From contig NZ_CP023865.1 of assembly GCF_003711105.1 (NCBI RefSeq), positions 6,416,501 to 6,480,500 of the forward strand: a stretch of 64,000 nt of DNA, written 5' to 3'. Position 1 is the stretch's first letter, and every line of letters begins with the position of its first letter. The notes below the pieces were generated by a model, which was not told the origin of the DNA, did no database searches, and was given only the letters and a program-made list of their open reading frames with translations. The stretch comes from Actinoplanes teichomyceticus ATCC 31121. Lineage in GTDB: Bacteria > Actinomycetota > Actinomycetes > Mycobacteriales > Micromonosporaceae. The translations under genes and the position numbers were made by a program. Below are positions 25,798 through 34,647 of the stretch, in pieces.

Positions 25798-26999
25798 TCC
25801 CCGGCTCCTCTGCTCATGGTGCGGATGGCGAGCAGCGACAGTGCCGTGACGACGCTCGCGACGACCAGGGCGGTGACGTAGGCCGATTCGGCCGGGACAT
25901 CGGATCCGCCGGGGGTCCCGGCGGTGAGGGCGGCGCCGCCGACCTGGGCGCCCGTGGCGAAGCCGAGGACCCGGATCACCAGGACCAGGCTCGTGGCGGT
26001 GCCGGTCGTGCCCTCGTCGACGGCGGTGGCGGTCCGGATGACCAGCGCCGTGATGCAGGCGCCGTTGGCCAGGCTGATCAGCGCCTTGCCGACGACCAGG
26101 TGCCAGACCTCGGTGTGGACGAACGCCATGCCGATCAGCGCGGCCGTCATGAGAACGATGCCGGCGGCGACCACGGCGGTCGAGCCGAGGCGCCGCGTCC
26201 CCAGCCCGCCCAGCGGCCCGCTGAGCGCCGCCATCGCGGCGGCGGGCAACAGGTACCGCCCGATGTCGGTGAGACCGGCTCCGAAGCCGTATCCGTCGCC
26301 GGACACCGCGAACAGCTGCGGCACGCCGAAATCGCCGACCGCCTCACCCTCAGCCCGTTCACCGTCAAGACGCACGTCAACCACGCCATGACCAAATGGG
26401 ATGCCCGCGACCGCGCCCAACTCGTGGTCATCGCCTACCAGGCCGGCCTCCGCGGTCCCGCATAGCCGGGGTGCCACCGCCGTCAGGTGCGCCGGTGGCC
26501 GTGGGCCGGGGTCGTCGATCCAGTTCTGGGCCGCGTGGTGGAAGGCGGCCCATGCGGTGTGCGCGGCCAGATCGGCCAGCCGGCCGTCGACGCCGCGACG
26601 ACGCGGTGCTTCGGCGACGGCGAGGGCCATCGCCGCGCCCTTGGCAAGGTCGCGTTCGCGCAGCGTCGGCGTCGCGGCGCTCAGGGCGAGCCGGGGCTCG
26701 GCGAAGGACCGGTTCTCCTCCAGGATGTGTGCCGCTCTGCCGAAGGCCTGCAGCAGCACCTCGGCCGGTGTCAGGCCATCGGGCGCCTCGCTCACGTACT
26801 GCGTCAGGGCGGTGCGCAGGTCGGCTTCGCCGGCGAGGAGGACCTCGCGCTTGTCGGGGAAGTGGCGGAAGCACGTCCGCGGGTTGACTCCGGCACGCTG
26901 AGCTATGTCGGCGGCGGTGGTCTGCTCGAACCCGCGCTCCAGGGACATCGCCGAAACCATCGGCCAGGGTCTCGGGCCGCCCACCGCCCAGCTCTCCAC
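25794..26999 (-). pseudogene. Chimeric open frame: TetR regulator joined to an MFS half
   Basis: One 401-residue frame made of two unrelated families. Residues about 18-185 are a TetR regulator lacking its normal N-terminal helix (GFEQTTAADIAQRAGVNPRTCFRHF is clear). Residues about 228-401 are the C-terminal half of an MFS drug exporter (GYGFGAGLTDIGRYLLPAAAMAALSGPLGG onward). Between them the DNA is a piece of a LuxR-type regulator on the other strand. The open frame is probably an accident of GC-rich DNA; a functional fusion is unlikely because the MFS half lacks six helices. Confidence 0.7.
26328..26465 (+). pseudogene. C-terminal fragment of a NarL/LuxR-type response regulator
   Basis: Reads EIADRLTLSPFTVKTHVNHAMTK then WDARDRAQLVVIAYQAGL and a stop. 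This is the final HTH and tail of a NarL-type response regulator, found antisense within the chimeric frame. The receiver domain is absent. Confidence 0.75.
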
Positions 27000-27034
27000 C
27001 GCCTGCGCTGGCGCCTCCGGCGCCTCGCCGACGA

Positions 27035-28015
27035 TTACGGCGTCACCACGATCTTGCCCACCGGCATTCCCCTCGCCAGGTATCGGTGCGCCTCGATGAT
27101 GTCGTCCAACGCGAACACCCGGTCCACCGCCGGCTGCAGCACGCCGGTACGGACACCGGCGGCCAGGAACGCGGCGACGCGCCGGACGGTCACCGGGTCG
27201 GCCATGTCGGCGAAAGCCATGTAGCGATAGATGGTCAGCGACGGATTCGCCGGGAACGACGCCGGCCGCGGATCCAGCCGGCCCACCGTGGCCAAGGTGC
27301 CGCCGAGCTTCGCGGCCAGCGACAGCTCGGCCAGTCCCGGGCCCATGACGGCGTCCAGGATGATGTCGGCGCCCACCTCACCGGTGTGCCGCCGGACAGC
27401 CTCCCCGATGTCCTCCCGGTCGGTGGCGATGACCGCAGCGGCTCCGGCACCCAACAGGCTCTCCACCTTGGCGCTCTGCCGGGTGACCGCGATCGGCACG
27501 GCACCGATCTGGTTGGCGATCTGGATCGCGGCACGTCCGACACCGCCGGACGCCGCGGTGATCAAAACCTGGTCCCCGGGCCGCATCCCGGCGCTCTCCA
27601 CCAGCGCGCCGTAAGCGGTGAAGTACGACACCCAGAGCGCCGCCGCACCGACGGGCTCCAGGCCGGCGGGCCGTGGCACCACACGGTCGGCCGGCAGCGT
27701 GGTGTACTCAGCGTACGCGCCCCTGGTCTCGAAGTCGGGAATCGCACCGAGGATGACCGGCTCGCCGACGGCCAGCCCGCTCACCCCGGATCCGAGCGCG
27801 TCGATCACACCGGTCCCCTCGACGCCCAGCCGCGCATGCGGCAACTGCACCGGCCGCGGGGACTGCCCAGCCCGGACCATCTGGTCGAGCGGGTTGACGG
27901 CGAAAGCCTCGATCCGTACGCGTACCTCGCCGGTTGCGGGCTCGACGACCGGCTCGTCGACGACGCGCAGAACTTCCGGACCGCCGGTCTCGTCGAACAC
28001 GACTACTCGTGGCAT
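27035..28015 (-). CDS. MDR-family NADP-dependent oxidoreductase (Qor-like)
   Basis: A 326-residue zinc-free quinone-oxidoreductase-type enzyme: MPRVVVFDETGGPEVLR at the start, AASGGVGRAAIQ as cofactor loop and GMPVGKIVV at the end. ATG at 28015 matches the family start; longer in-frame starts run through the divergent regulator. It faces an HxlR-type regulator, the arrangement of qor2-qorR in Corynebacterium, so it is likely a redox-induced quinone reductase. Confidence 0.87.
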   Translation of the reverse strand: MPRVVVFDETGGPEVLRVVDEPVVEPATGEVRVRIEAFAVNPLDQMVRAGQSPRPVQLPHARLGVEGTGVIDALGSGVSGLAVGEPVILGAIPDFETRGAYAEYTTLPADRVVPRPAGLEPVGAAALWVSYFTAYGALVESAGMRPGDQVLITAASGGVGRAAIQIANQIGAVPIAVTRQSAKVESLLGAGAAAVIATDREDIGEAVRRHTGEVGADIILDAVMGPGLAELSLAAKLGGTLATVGRLDPRPASFPANPSLTIYRYMAFADMADPVTVRRVAAFLAAGVRTGVLQPAVDRVFALDDIIEAHRYLARGMPVGKIVVTP

Positions 28016-28080
28016 GGATGGCTCCCTGTGTTCCTGATGGGCTTCACCGCGCGACGCTACGGAGCCGATAGGAACCCGCT

Positions 28081-28103
28081 GGTACCTTTCACCCTTGTGT
28101 ACC
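28081..28103. promoter_or_regulatory. Inverted repeat between qor-like and HxlR genes
   Basis: GGTAC (28081-28085) and GTACC (28099-28103) form an inverted repeat with 13 nt between. It lies at the 5' end of the HxlR gene and 66 bp upstream of the reductase start. It is the best candidate for the HxlR operator. Confidence 0.45.
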
Positions 28104-28456
28104 ATGCCCCGGGCCCGGTCTTCCTCGCTGACTGCCCCGCCCGCCTGGCCATCGAGATCATCGCCGAGAAGTGGGCGGTGATCGTGCTGTTCGCGCTCAG
28201 CCTGCAACCTCAGCGCCCCGGCGACCTGGCCCAACTCATCGGCGGCATCTCCCACAAGGTCCTCACCCAGACCCTGCGCCGCCTGCAGGCATACGGCCTG
28301 GTCGCGCGCCACGCCTACGCCGAGGCACCCCCACGCGTCGAGTACAGCCTCACCCCACTCGGGCAGACCCTGGTCGAGCCGATCAAGGTCCTGACCGACT
28401 GGGCCCGAGACAACGGCGAAGCCATCGTCGACTTCCAGGAACGGGACAAGCCCTGA
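28097..28456 (+). CDS. HxlR (DUF24)-family redox-type regulator
   Basis: A 119-residue winged-helix regulator: CPARLAIEIIAEKWAVIVLFAL, GGISHKVLTQTLRRLQAYGLVAR and VEYSLTPLGQTLVEPI. The N-terminal Cys in DCPARL matches the redox-active Cys of QorR/YodB-type proteins. I choose the GTG at 28097, placing Cys at residue 13; an ATG at 28037 would put it at 33. Neither has a good ribosome site. It probably represses the divergent qor-like gene and itself. Confidence 0.8.
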   Translation: MYHAPGPVFLADCPARLAIEIIAEKWAVIVLFALSLQPQRPGDLAQLIGGISHKVLTQTLRRLQAYGLVARHAYAEAPPRVEYSLTPLGQTLVEPIKVLTDWARDNGEAIVDFQERDKP

Positions 28457-29127
28457 ACTGACTCCGCCCACCGAGAGGCGGGGGCGACGCCGCCGGCCGA
28501 GCGCCTCGGGATTCGCCGCCGACAAGGCGCGTCGTCGGCCGCAACCCTCGGGGAGCGTCCTGCGCAGACCGTCGCCGGCCGCATCTTCAGCACGGGCCAG
28601 CAAGAACATGCCCTCCCAGGCGCTCTGATCGATCGCGCTGGCGATGGCTGGCGTGTCCTGGGCAGGGTGAGGGGCCGCCTGTCGCGGCAGGGGTGGTCTC
28701 CTCGGGTTCTCCGGTGGTGAGGTCGGGGCTGAGTGGAGTCAGCCGGGTGCCGGATCGCGGTGATCCGGGTGAACGCCGCGGGAGGTCGGGCGGCCCAGGG
28801 CCAGCTGGCGGGGATGGGTAGCCGGCGGCGGCGTTGGCCGTGGGTCAGGCGGGCGGCGGTGTGCAGAACCCGAATCGGCGCAGCCTTGGCGAGGTCACCG
28901 TCGCGTGGGTCCACCCCGGCGTCCGGGGGATGGACAGCCACGTCAGCCCCGTCGCCGAGCAACGCCTCGTCGATTGCCTGCACCACGCCGGGAGAACACC
29001 GGCGACCCGTAATCCGGTCGAGGACCACTGTCCCGACACGGTGGCGGTCACGGGGGGAACGCACAAATCACGATCAGGAGAGGTCACCCGCAATCAGACA
29101 ACCGGCCCTGCGCCCCGAACCATGGCA
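28457..29127. other. Gene-free stretch before the tRNA scar
   Basis: No frame on either strand shows a family signature, a good ribosome site or consistent coding character. It may be degraded coding DNA. It ends at the strong hairpin of the tRNA remnant. Confidence 0.5.
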
Positions 29128-29164
29128 AAACACCCGCCGTCATGATCTATGACGGCGGGTGTTT
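29128..29164 (-). terminator. Perfect 16-bp hairpin, terminator of the tRNA-Val remnant
   Basis: AAACACCCGCCGTCAT (29128-29143) pairs fully with 29149-29164 around a GATCT loop. It starts 17 nt beyond the 3' end of the tRNA fragment in its reading direction, the normal place for a tRNA terminator. Confidence 0.85.
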
Positions 29165-29181
29165 ACAGCTGAATGACTATG

Positions 29182-29224
29182 TGGGCGATACTGGGATCGA
29201 ACCAGTGACCTCTCCGGTGTGAAC
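29182..29224 (-). tRNA. 3' part of tRNA-Val(CAC), probable att site scar
   Basis: On the minus strand the sequence reads an anticodon loop TTCACAC (CAC), the 3' anticodon stem CGGAG, variable loop, T-arm CACTGGTTCGATCCCAGT and an acceptor end ATCGCCCA. The 5' half (acceptor, D-arm) is missing: upstream bases do not form these arms. A tRNA 3' end cut at the anticodon loop and followed by its own terminator is the usual relic left when an element integrates into a tRNA gene. The intact copy should lie at the other end of the island, outside this window. Confidence 0.8.
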
Positions 29225-29340
29225 GTAGTCCGATCAAGCCACTGACCAGGAACAACGCAAATCAGGCCTGGTCAGACGATGCCACCCGACGCTACTGAAC
29301 GCTGTTCGACGCCGCCTAGCACTGCCAGTAACCACCCCAC

Positions 29341-29648
29341 CTGCTCCCCACCGATCACCCGGATTGGGGAGCAGCGCCGCACGACCCCCACCAGAAACGC
29401 GGAATTCATCGCCACGGTGCTCCCCACAACCAACAAGAACAGATACTGAGCAGCACAAACACGCTCACCGGGAAGACCTCCGCTGCTCCCCCACCGGCGA
29501 CACCTCGGCCGATGCCCGACGGCCAGCCGAACCGGGAAGGCCTGCTCCCCGCAGAACCTCGGCAAGACACCTCGTGGGGAGCAGCGCGGAGGCACAAGAC
29601 CGCCGAAAGACAGTCCAGACAAGGCCTCCTTACTACCGCGCTGCTCCC
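29341..29648. repeat. Seven scattered CTGCTCCCC-type units, two as inverted pairs
   Basis: CTGCTCCCC or close variants occur at 29341, 29417 (GTGCTCCCC), 29483, 29542 and 29641 (shortened) on the plus strand and at 29365-29374 and 29575-29584 inverted. The pairs 29341/29374 and 29542/29584 can form stems of 9-10 bp. The rest of the 29225-29816 gap has no gene. The units share the octamer TGCTCCCC with the CRISPR repeat but no more. Confidence 0.55.
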
Positions 29649-29816
29649 TCATCAGCGGAACACCGCCAGACTCACAGTCACCGACCGTAGTCGAGATGGA
29701 TTGCCCGATCCATGATCGAGTTTACGGATCTGCCCAGTGAGGGCCTTCCATCATGCTGATGAGCGGCAGCCGACTAATGACCTCCCGAAACTGTCACTGC
29801 CTGCTCGTCATTAATG

Positions 29817-32599
29817 GGGACCGCCCCCGCGTGCCCGGGGAGCACTACCAGGACATGGACATCGTCCCGTCCCCCTTGGGACCACCCCGCGTGCGCGGGG
29901 AGCACGACTGGCTCGGCGGCCCGGGTGCCGGCGCGGAGGGACCACCCCCGCGTTCGCGGGGAGCACCGGGGGCCCAGGGCATGTCTAGCTGTCCGCGGCC
30001 GGCCCGGGACCACCCCCCGCGTACGCGGGGAGCACATGGAGATCGTGCCGTCGCCGCTGCTGCGCCAGGGACCACCCCCGCGTGCGCGGGGAGCACGGTG
30101 ACCCGTACCACCCGGCCGCCGCGTTGACGGGACCACCCCCGCGTGCGCGGGGAGCACGCGGCTTCCCCGGCTGCGTTGCGCTGCACGACGGGACCACCCC
30201 CGCGTGCACGGGGAGCACCTGAAAAGTCGCGCCGTTCGGGACGCTGATCGGGGACCACCCCCGCGTGCGCGGGGAGCACCAGATTCATCAGCCCATGACC
30301 TTCTGGATGTCGGGACCACCCCCGCGTGCGCGGGGAGCACCCGAGCACGCCGCCGATGATGAGCCACTTGTAGGGACCACCCCCGCGTGCGCGGGGTGCA
30401 CCGACGAGGAGCAGTAGGCAACCCTCGGCCGGCGGGACCACCCCCGCGTGCGCGGGGAGCACAGCTGGGCGTACAGAGTGTTCGCCGTCTTCGGGGGACC
30501 ACCCCCGCGTGCGCGGGGAGCACGACCGCGATGGCCGACCCGGAGCTGGCGGCGCAGGGACCACCCCCGCGTGCGCGGGGAGCACGACCGCGGCCCGGGG
30601 TTGGCGTGTGGCATTGCGGGACCACCCCGCGTGCGCAGGGAGCACTTTTCGCGATCTCGGCGGTGCTAGCCCACCTGGGGACCACCCCCGCGTGCGCGGG
30701 GAGCACAAGTCCTGGTCATCGCTGCGTCTCGTCGCACGAGGACCACCCCCGCGTGCGCGGGGAGCACATCGGGGCCCGGCCGTGGCGTGCCCGGTACGCG
30801 GGACCACCCCCGCGTGCGCGGGGAGCACCCGCGCCGCAACGCCCCCCGGTTCGCCCGCCCGGGACCACCCCCGCGTGCGCGGGGAGCACAGGCGTGTCGT
30901 TCGGGTAAGGGTCGAACGTCAGGGACCACCCCCGCGTGCGCGGGGAGCACGTGTAGTCCGACCGGTTCCAGTACTGCGTGGTGGGACCACCCCCGCGTGC
31001 GCGGGGAGCACGCGTTCCGGACGGTCGGGGACCTGGCCGACGCGGGACCACCCCCGCGTGCGCGGGGAGCACATGTGAGCCTCGAACTCACCCATCGCGT
31101 CCTTGGGACCACCCCCGCGTGCGCGGGGAGCACTCGGACCGTCGGGGGCTTTCTGATCGGTCATCGGGACCACCCCCGCGTGCGCGGGGAGCACGGCTGT
31201 CCCAGGAGATCCGCACCCAGGCAATGGGGACCACCCCCGCGTGCGCGGGGAGCACTATGAGGGCCTGGAGGCGTACGTCCAGGCCCAGGGACCACCCCCG
31301 CGTGCGCGGGGAGCACACGACAACACGGCTTCCACCGGCCCGCGGAACGGGACCACCCCCGCGTGCGCGGGGAGCACTCTCGACCACCGCGGCGGCCGCC
31401 GCTTGGCGCCGGGACCACCCCCGCGTGCGCGGGGAGCACCTGCAGCAACTCCCGCCCGGCCGGGCCTGGCTGGGACCACCCCCGCGTGCGCGGGGAGCAC
31501 CCCGGCCCGCACTAGAGCGTCCGTCAGCACCAGGGACCACCCCCGCGTGCGCGGGGAGCACCACCGGGTGAACGCAGCGAGGGTGTCGCCCGGGGGACCA
31601 CCCCCGCGTGCGCGGGGAGCACTGCTCGTACCGCTTCGCTGCCGCCTCGAACGGGGGACCACCCCCGCGTGCGCGGGGAGCACGTCCCCGCCGCCCGGCT
31701 CGGCGCGAGCTTTTTGGGACCACCCCCGCGTGCGCGGGGAGCACTACCTCGGACCGTGCGGAGCCGACCTCAGCCTGGGACCACCCCCGCGTGCGCGGGG
31801 AGCACGTGCCCGCGATGTTGCGCGCGACGCCCCGGTCGGGACCACCCCCGCGTGCGCGGGGAGCACGACCACTTCCAGCCGGCCAGCTTCTCCTTCAGGG
31901 GACCACCCCCGCGTGCGCGGGGAGCACGACCACTCCGTGATCCGCTCGGCGAGCGTGCCGGGACCACCCCCGCGTGCGCGGGGAGCACCTTATCTAGAAC
32001 GTGGCACGCCACACGTCGCTGGGACCACCCCCGCGTGCGCGGGGAGCACAGCTCCGCGCCGACCAGGTGCGAGAAGTCCCGGGGACCACCCCCGCGTGCG
32101 CGGGGAGCACTTGTCCAGGAACTCCCGTGCCGCGTCTGCGCTGGGACCACCCCCGCGTGCGCGGGGAGCACCACGGCCCCGAGTTGCAGACGTACGGCGT
32201 CTTGGGACCACCCCCGCGTGCGCGGGGAGCACCACGGCCCCGAGTTGCAGACGTACGGCGTCTTGGGACCACCCCCGCGTGCGCGGGGAGCACCCGAAGT
32301 CCATGTCGGCGTCCTGGTCAAGAAGGGGACCACCCCCGCGTGCGCGGGGAGCACATCGACGCCATACACAAGGCCCTCGCCGAGCCGGGACCACCCCCGC
32401 GTGCGCGGGGAGCACGCCGGGCCCGTCGGCCGGCGCACGATGCGCCGGGGACCACCCCCGCGTGCGCGGGGAGCACCAGCCGGGCCTTCAGCTCGGTCGG
32501 GACGGTGAAGGGACCACCCCCGCGTGCGCGGGGAGCACCGGGCCACCGTGACGCCCAGCTGCGCGCTGTCGGGACCACCCCCGCGTGCGCGGGGAGCAC
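29817..32599 (-). CRISPR. Type I-E CRISPR array 1: 46 repeats, 45 spacers
   Basis: Repeats of 29 nt and spacers mostly 32-33 nt give a 61-nt period. In reading direction (minus strand) each repeat starts GTGCTCCCCGC and contains the hairpin CCCCGC-GCAC-GCGGGG. The newest, leader end is at 32599, next to cas2. Repeats decay at the far end: the copies at 29817, 29878, 29938 and 30006 carry substitutions or length changes, and one spacer there is 39 nt. Variants also occur near 30373-30401 (GGGGTGCAC end) and 30617-30645. Adjacent spacers at about 32172-32203 and 32233-32264 are identical. Confidence 0.98.
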
Positions 32600-32649
32600 A
32601 CTTCCTGACCTGGGATTCTATAGGTCAACTTGGCGGAATTTGTTCAGTC
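32600..32649 (-). promoter_or_regulatory. Leader of array 1
   Basis: The 50 nt before the first repeat end in GTCAGGAAGT directly at the repeat and begin with GACTGAACAA. The array 2 leader has GTCAGGAAGT at the same place and GAGTGAATAA exactly 50 nt out. The 3' end of cas2 runs into this leader (to 32625). Confidence 0.8.
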
Positions 32650-33017
32650 CGTGTGGTGGAGGTGTTCGGGGATCGGCGTGCGAAGCGTCGCCGTTTACTA
32701 GCGCTGCTCCATCCTTGGGGGGCTGCTGGGTTGTAGGTGCTACGTTGGGTCGGACGTCGCATCAGGGTGATGCCGTCGAAGTCGACCGGCTCCCAGTCGT
32801 GATCGTGCGTTTCGAAGGTCAGTCGTTGCTCGCCGGGCTGCTGGTAGACCAGTAGCGCTCGACCGGGTCCGGACAGTTCGATGACGCGGTGCCAAAGTCG
32901 TCGGCGGATGCGTGGATTGACGTGGCCGATGTATACGCCGGCGGAAATCTCGAGTAACCATTGGGTCAGGTGCCCGCGCAGGCCGGGCGGGCACGAGGTC
33001 AAGATGATGACGGTCAT
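32625..33017 (-). CDS. cas2: CRISPR-associated endonuclease Cas2, type I-E
   Basis: A 130-residue Cas2e: MTVIILTSCPPGLRGHLTQWLLEI, GVYIGHVNPRIRRRLW and the THDHDWEP strand, then the actinomycete-type tail GWSSASKRRRFARR. About 17 further residues are encoded by the array 1 leader, so the stop lies 25 nt inside it. Cas2 forms the dimer at the centre of the Cas1-Cas2 integrase. Its ATG overlaps the cas1 stop by one base. Confidence 0.95.
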   Translation of the reverse strand: MTVIILTSCPPGLRGHLTQWLLEISAGVYIGHVNPRIRRRLWHRVIELSGPGRALLVYQQPGEQRLTFETHDHDWEPVDFDGITLMRRPTQRSTYNPAAPQGWSSASKRRRFARRSPNTSTTRTEQIPPS

Positions 33018-33976
33018 CAGAAATCGACCTCGTACTCGGACCCGTGGTTGAAGCCAGCCGGTATGTCGGCTCCACTTTCGTCCCAGAGGTTGACCTCGTC
33101 GGCGTCTAGCCAGTCTTCCTCGATGGCGCCTGACTGCGGGGTGAGCAGGAGGGCGCGGATGTCGCGTACGCAACGGTCGAGGATGGCGCCGTCGTGGACG
33201 CGGTCACGTACGGCCCTGCGGGTGTCCGCGCCGATGTCGGTGGAGTCACTGGCGGCGATGTCGAAGGCTACGGGAATGGTGACCTCGGCCTTGTAAAGGT
33301 CTGCTATGTCATAGACGAAGGATCTTTCGTGGCCTGTGTGGACAAATCCGAGACCTGGGGAGGCGCCGATGGCGACGATTGCGGCGTGCACGACGCCGTA
33401 CAGGCAGGCGTGTGCAGCGGAGAGTGCCTGATTGATGCGGTCGCCGCTGGCGAAGTCGTCCGGGTTGTAGTCACGTTGGTTCCAGGGCACTCCGGTTCGT
33501 TTGGAGTGCTCCCTGTAGCAGCGGCGGACTCGGGCGCCTTCCTTGCCTCGTAGTTGTTGCATGGTTAAACGTGCTGTGTCTTCGCCGGGGAACCGCATGC
33601 TGTACATGGTTCGGGCGACATTGAGCCTGCGTGTCCGGTCGGAGACGGCAGCCGCCTGGGCGATGAGCAGGCGACTGGATCGGGCGAGAGAGCGGCCGTG
33701 AGCGTAGTAGCGCACGCCTCGTTCGCCGACCCAGATGGCCGTCGCCCCGTTGTCTGCGATCAGAGTCATGGCTTGGTGAGTGATCGATGTCCCCGGCCCG
33801 AGCAAGAGAACGCTCAGGGTGGCCGCCGGGATGTGAACGACTCCTTTGTCGTCGGCGGCGGTGATGGCGTTCGCGTCTCGGTGGATGACGCATCGTTCCA
33901 GGTAGAGGAAACTGATGCGGTCCTGCGCCCGGGTGAGCTCGGGAAGCTGTGGTGGCGGCACGCCGGGGATGTTCAT
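33017..33976 (-). CDS. cas1: CRISPR integrase Cas1, type I-E
   Basis: A 319-residue Cas1e. The metal-binding residues are present: Glu146 in LRGKEGARV, His213 in GFVHTGHERSF and Asp223/Asp226 in YDIADLYK, each five positions beyond E. coli Cas1. It inserts new spacers with Cas2. ATG at 33976 overlaps the cas6e stop by 4 nt; a much longer upstream frame overlaps cas6e and is not coding. Confidence 0.97.
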   Translation of the reverse strand: MNIPGVPPPQLPELTRAQDRISFLYLERCVIHRDANAITAADDKGVVHIPAATLSVLLLGPGTSITHQAMTLIADNGATAIWVGERGVRYYAHGRSLARSSRLLIAQAAAVSDRTRRLNVARTMYSMRFPGEDTARLTMQQLRGKEGARVRRCYREHSKRTGVPWNQRDYNPDDFASGDRINQALSAAHACLYGVVHAAIVAIGASPGLGFVHTGHERSFVYDIADLYKAEVTIPVAFDIAASDSTDIGADTRRAVRDRVHDGAILDRCVRDIRALLLTPQSGAIEEDWLDADEVNLWDESGADIPAGFNHGSEYEVDF

Positions 33977-34647
33977 GGCCGGCCCGTTGGTGCGAGGGTA
34001 AGCAGGCCGCATCCGTAGGCGCGAGCGTGGCCGATGCCGCGCGTCAGCGCGGCGCGAAAGCCGTCGACGTCCTGAATTGTCAGTACGCCGTCGTACGTGG
34101 CGGTGACCAGGCTGACGGGCCGTTCGCCGCGTCGGCGGGTGAAGCGCAGCGATTGGCGTTGGTGCAGCAGGAGGTTGGGCTGGCCGTCGGGCTGGTCGGC
34201 GATGATGAATCCGTTGCGTTCGGTGCGCTCCCGCAGCCATCGGGTTTGCTGGTCGGCGGTGAGGTGGCCGTACCGCTGGGTGTCGTCTCCGTCCTTGCGT
34301 CGTCCGCTGCGTACGGGGTTGGCGGTCAGGCGGAAGGCCCACTGCTGACCGTTTTGCAGCGTGTCGAGGAAGGGCTGGTAGGGGCGGGTGAGCCATGTGT
34401 CGATGGTGGGCCAGCCGGCCTGCTCGACCAGGTGGGTGAGGTCAGGTTGGCCGGGGCTGACGATGTACAGGGTGATCTGCCGGTCGGTGCTCTGGTCGAG
34501 GCGCCATAGTGTGCGTGCGTCGGATCGGGTGTGGTCTTCCGGGTGAGGGAAGCCGGCCAGGACTGCCGCGTGCATGGCCTGCGGTGAAGTGAGCAGCTTG
34601 CGGGCGTCGCGGCGGGCGGGGTTGATGCGGAAGCGGGTCAGGTACAT
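33973..34647 (-). CDS. cas6e: crRNA endoribonuclease Cas6e (CasE)
   Basis: A 224-residue Cas6e: MYLTRFRINPARRDARKLL at the start with HAAVLAGFP, and the C-terminal G-rich ending RGIGHARAYGCGLLTLAP. It cuts pre-crRNA at the base of the repeat hairpin and stays bound in Cascade. I choose ATG at 34647 because GAGGG lies 6 nt upstream, although an ATG at 34653 is also in frame. It overlaps cas5e by 10 nt. Confidence 0.95.
   Translation of the reverse strand: MYLTRFRINPARRDARKLLTSPQAMHAAVLAGFPHPEDHTRSDARTLWRLDQSTDRQITLYIVSPGQPDLTHLVEQAGWPTIDTWLTRPYQPFLDTLQNGQQWAFRLTANPVRSGRRKDGDDTQRYGHLTADQQTRWLRERTERNGFIIADQPDGQPNLLLHQRQSLRFTRRRGERPVSLVTATYDGVLTIQDVDGFRAALTRGIGHARAYGCGLLTLAPTGRP

Noticed and set aside
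27086..28096. N-terminal extension of the HxlR regulator back to 27086
   Set aside because: The extra 337 residues lie antisense to the oxidoreductase and have no family features.
28315..29064. 249-codon minus-strand frame before the tRNA scar
   Set aside because: First 55 residues look mildly protein-like but no family was recognised and the rest is low complexity.
29182..29260. Complete tRNA gene
   Set aside because: The 5' acceptor strand and D-arm are missing, so only a 3' fragment is supported.
29272..29652. 126-codon minus-strand frame through the CTGCTCCCC units
   Set aside because: Its Cys/Gly/Arg pattern comes from the repeated motif; no ribosome site and no domain.
29753..32599. 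Many long frames rich in repeated RVRGEH, PPPRARGA or SPRTRGWS peptides over array 1
   Set aside because: They are translations of the 61-nt CRISPR period in different frames, not proteins. The same applies to array 2.
33977..34396. N-terminal extension of Cas1
   Set aside because: It overlaps cas6e in another frame; Cas1 similarity begins at 33976 with an ATGA junction.
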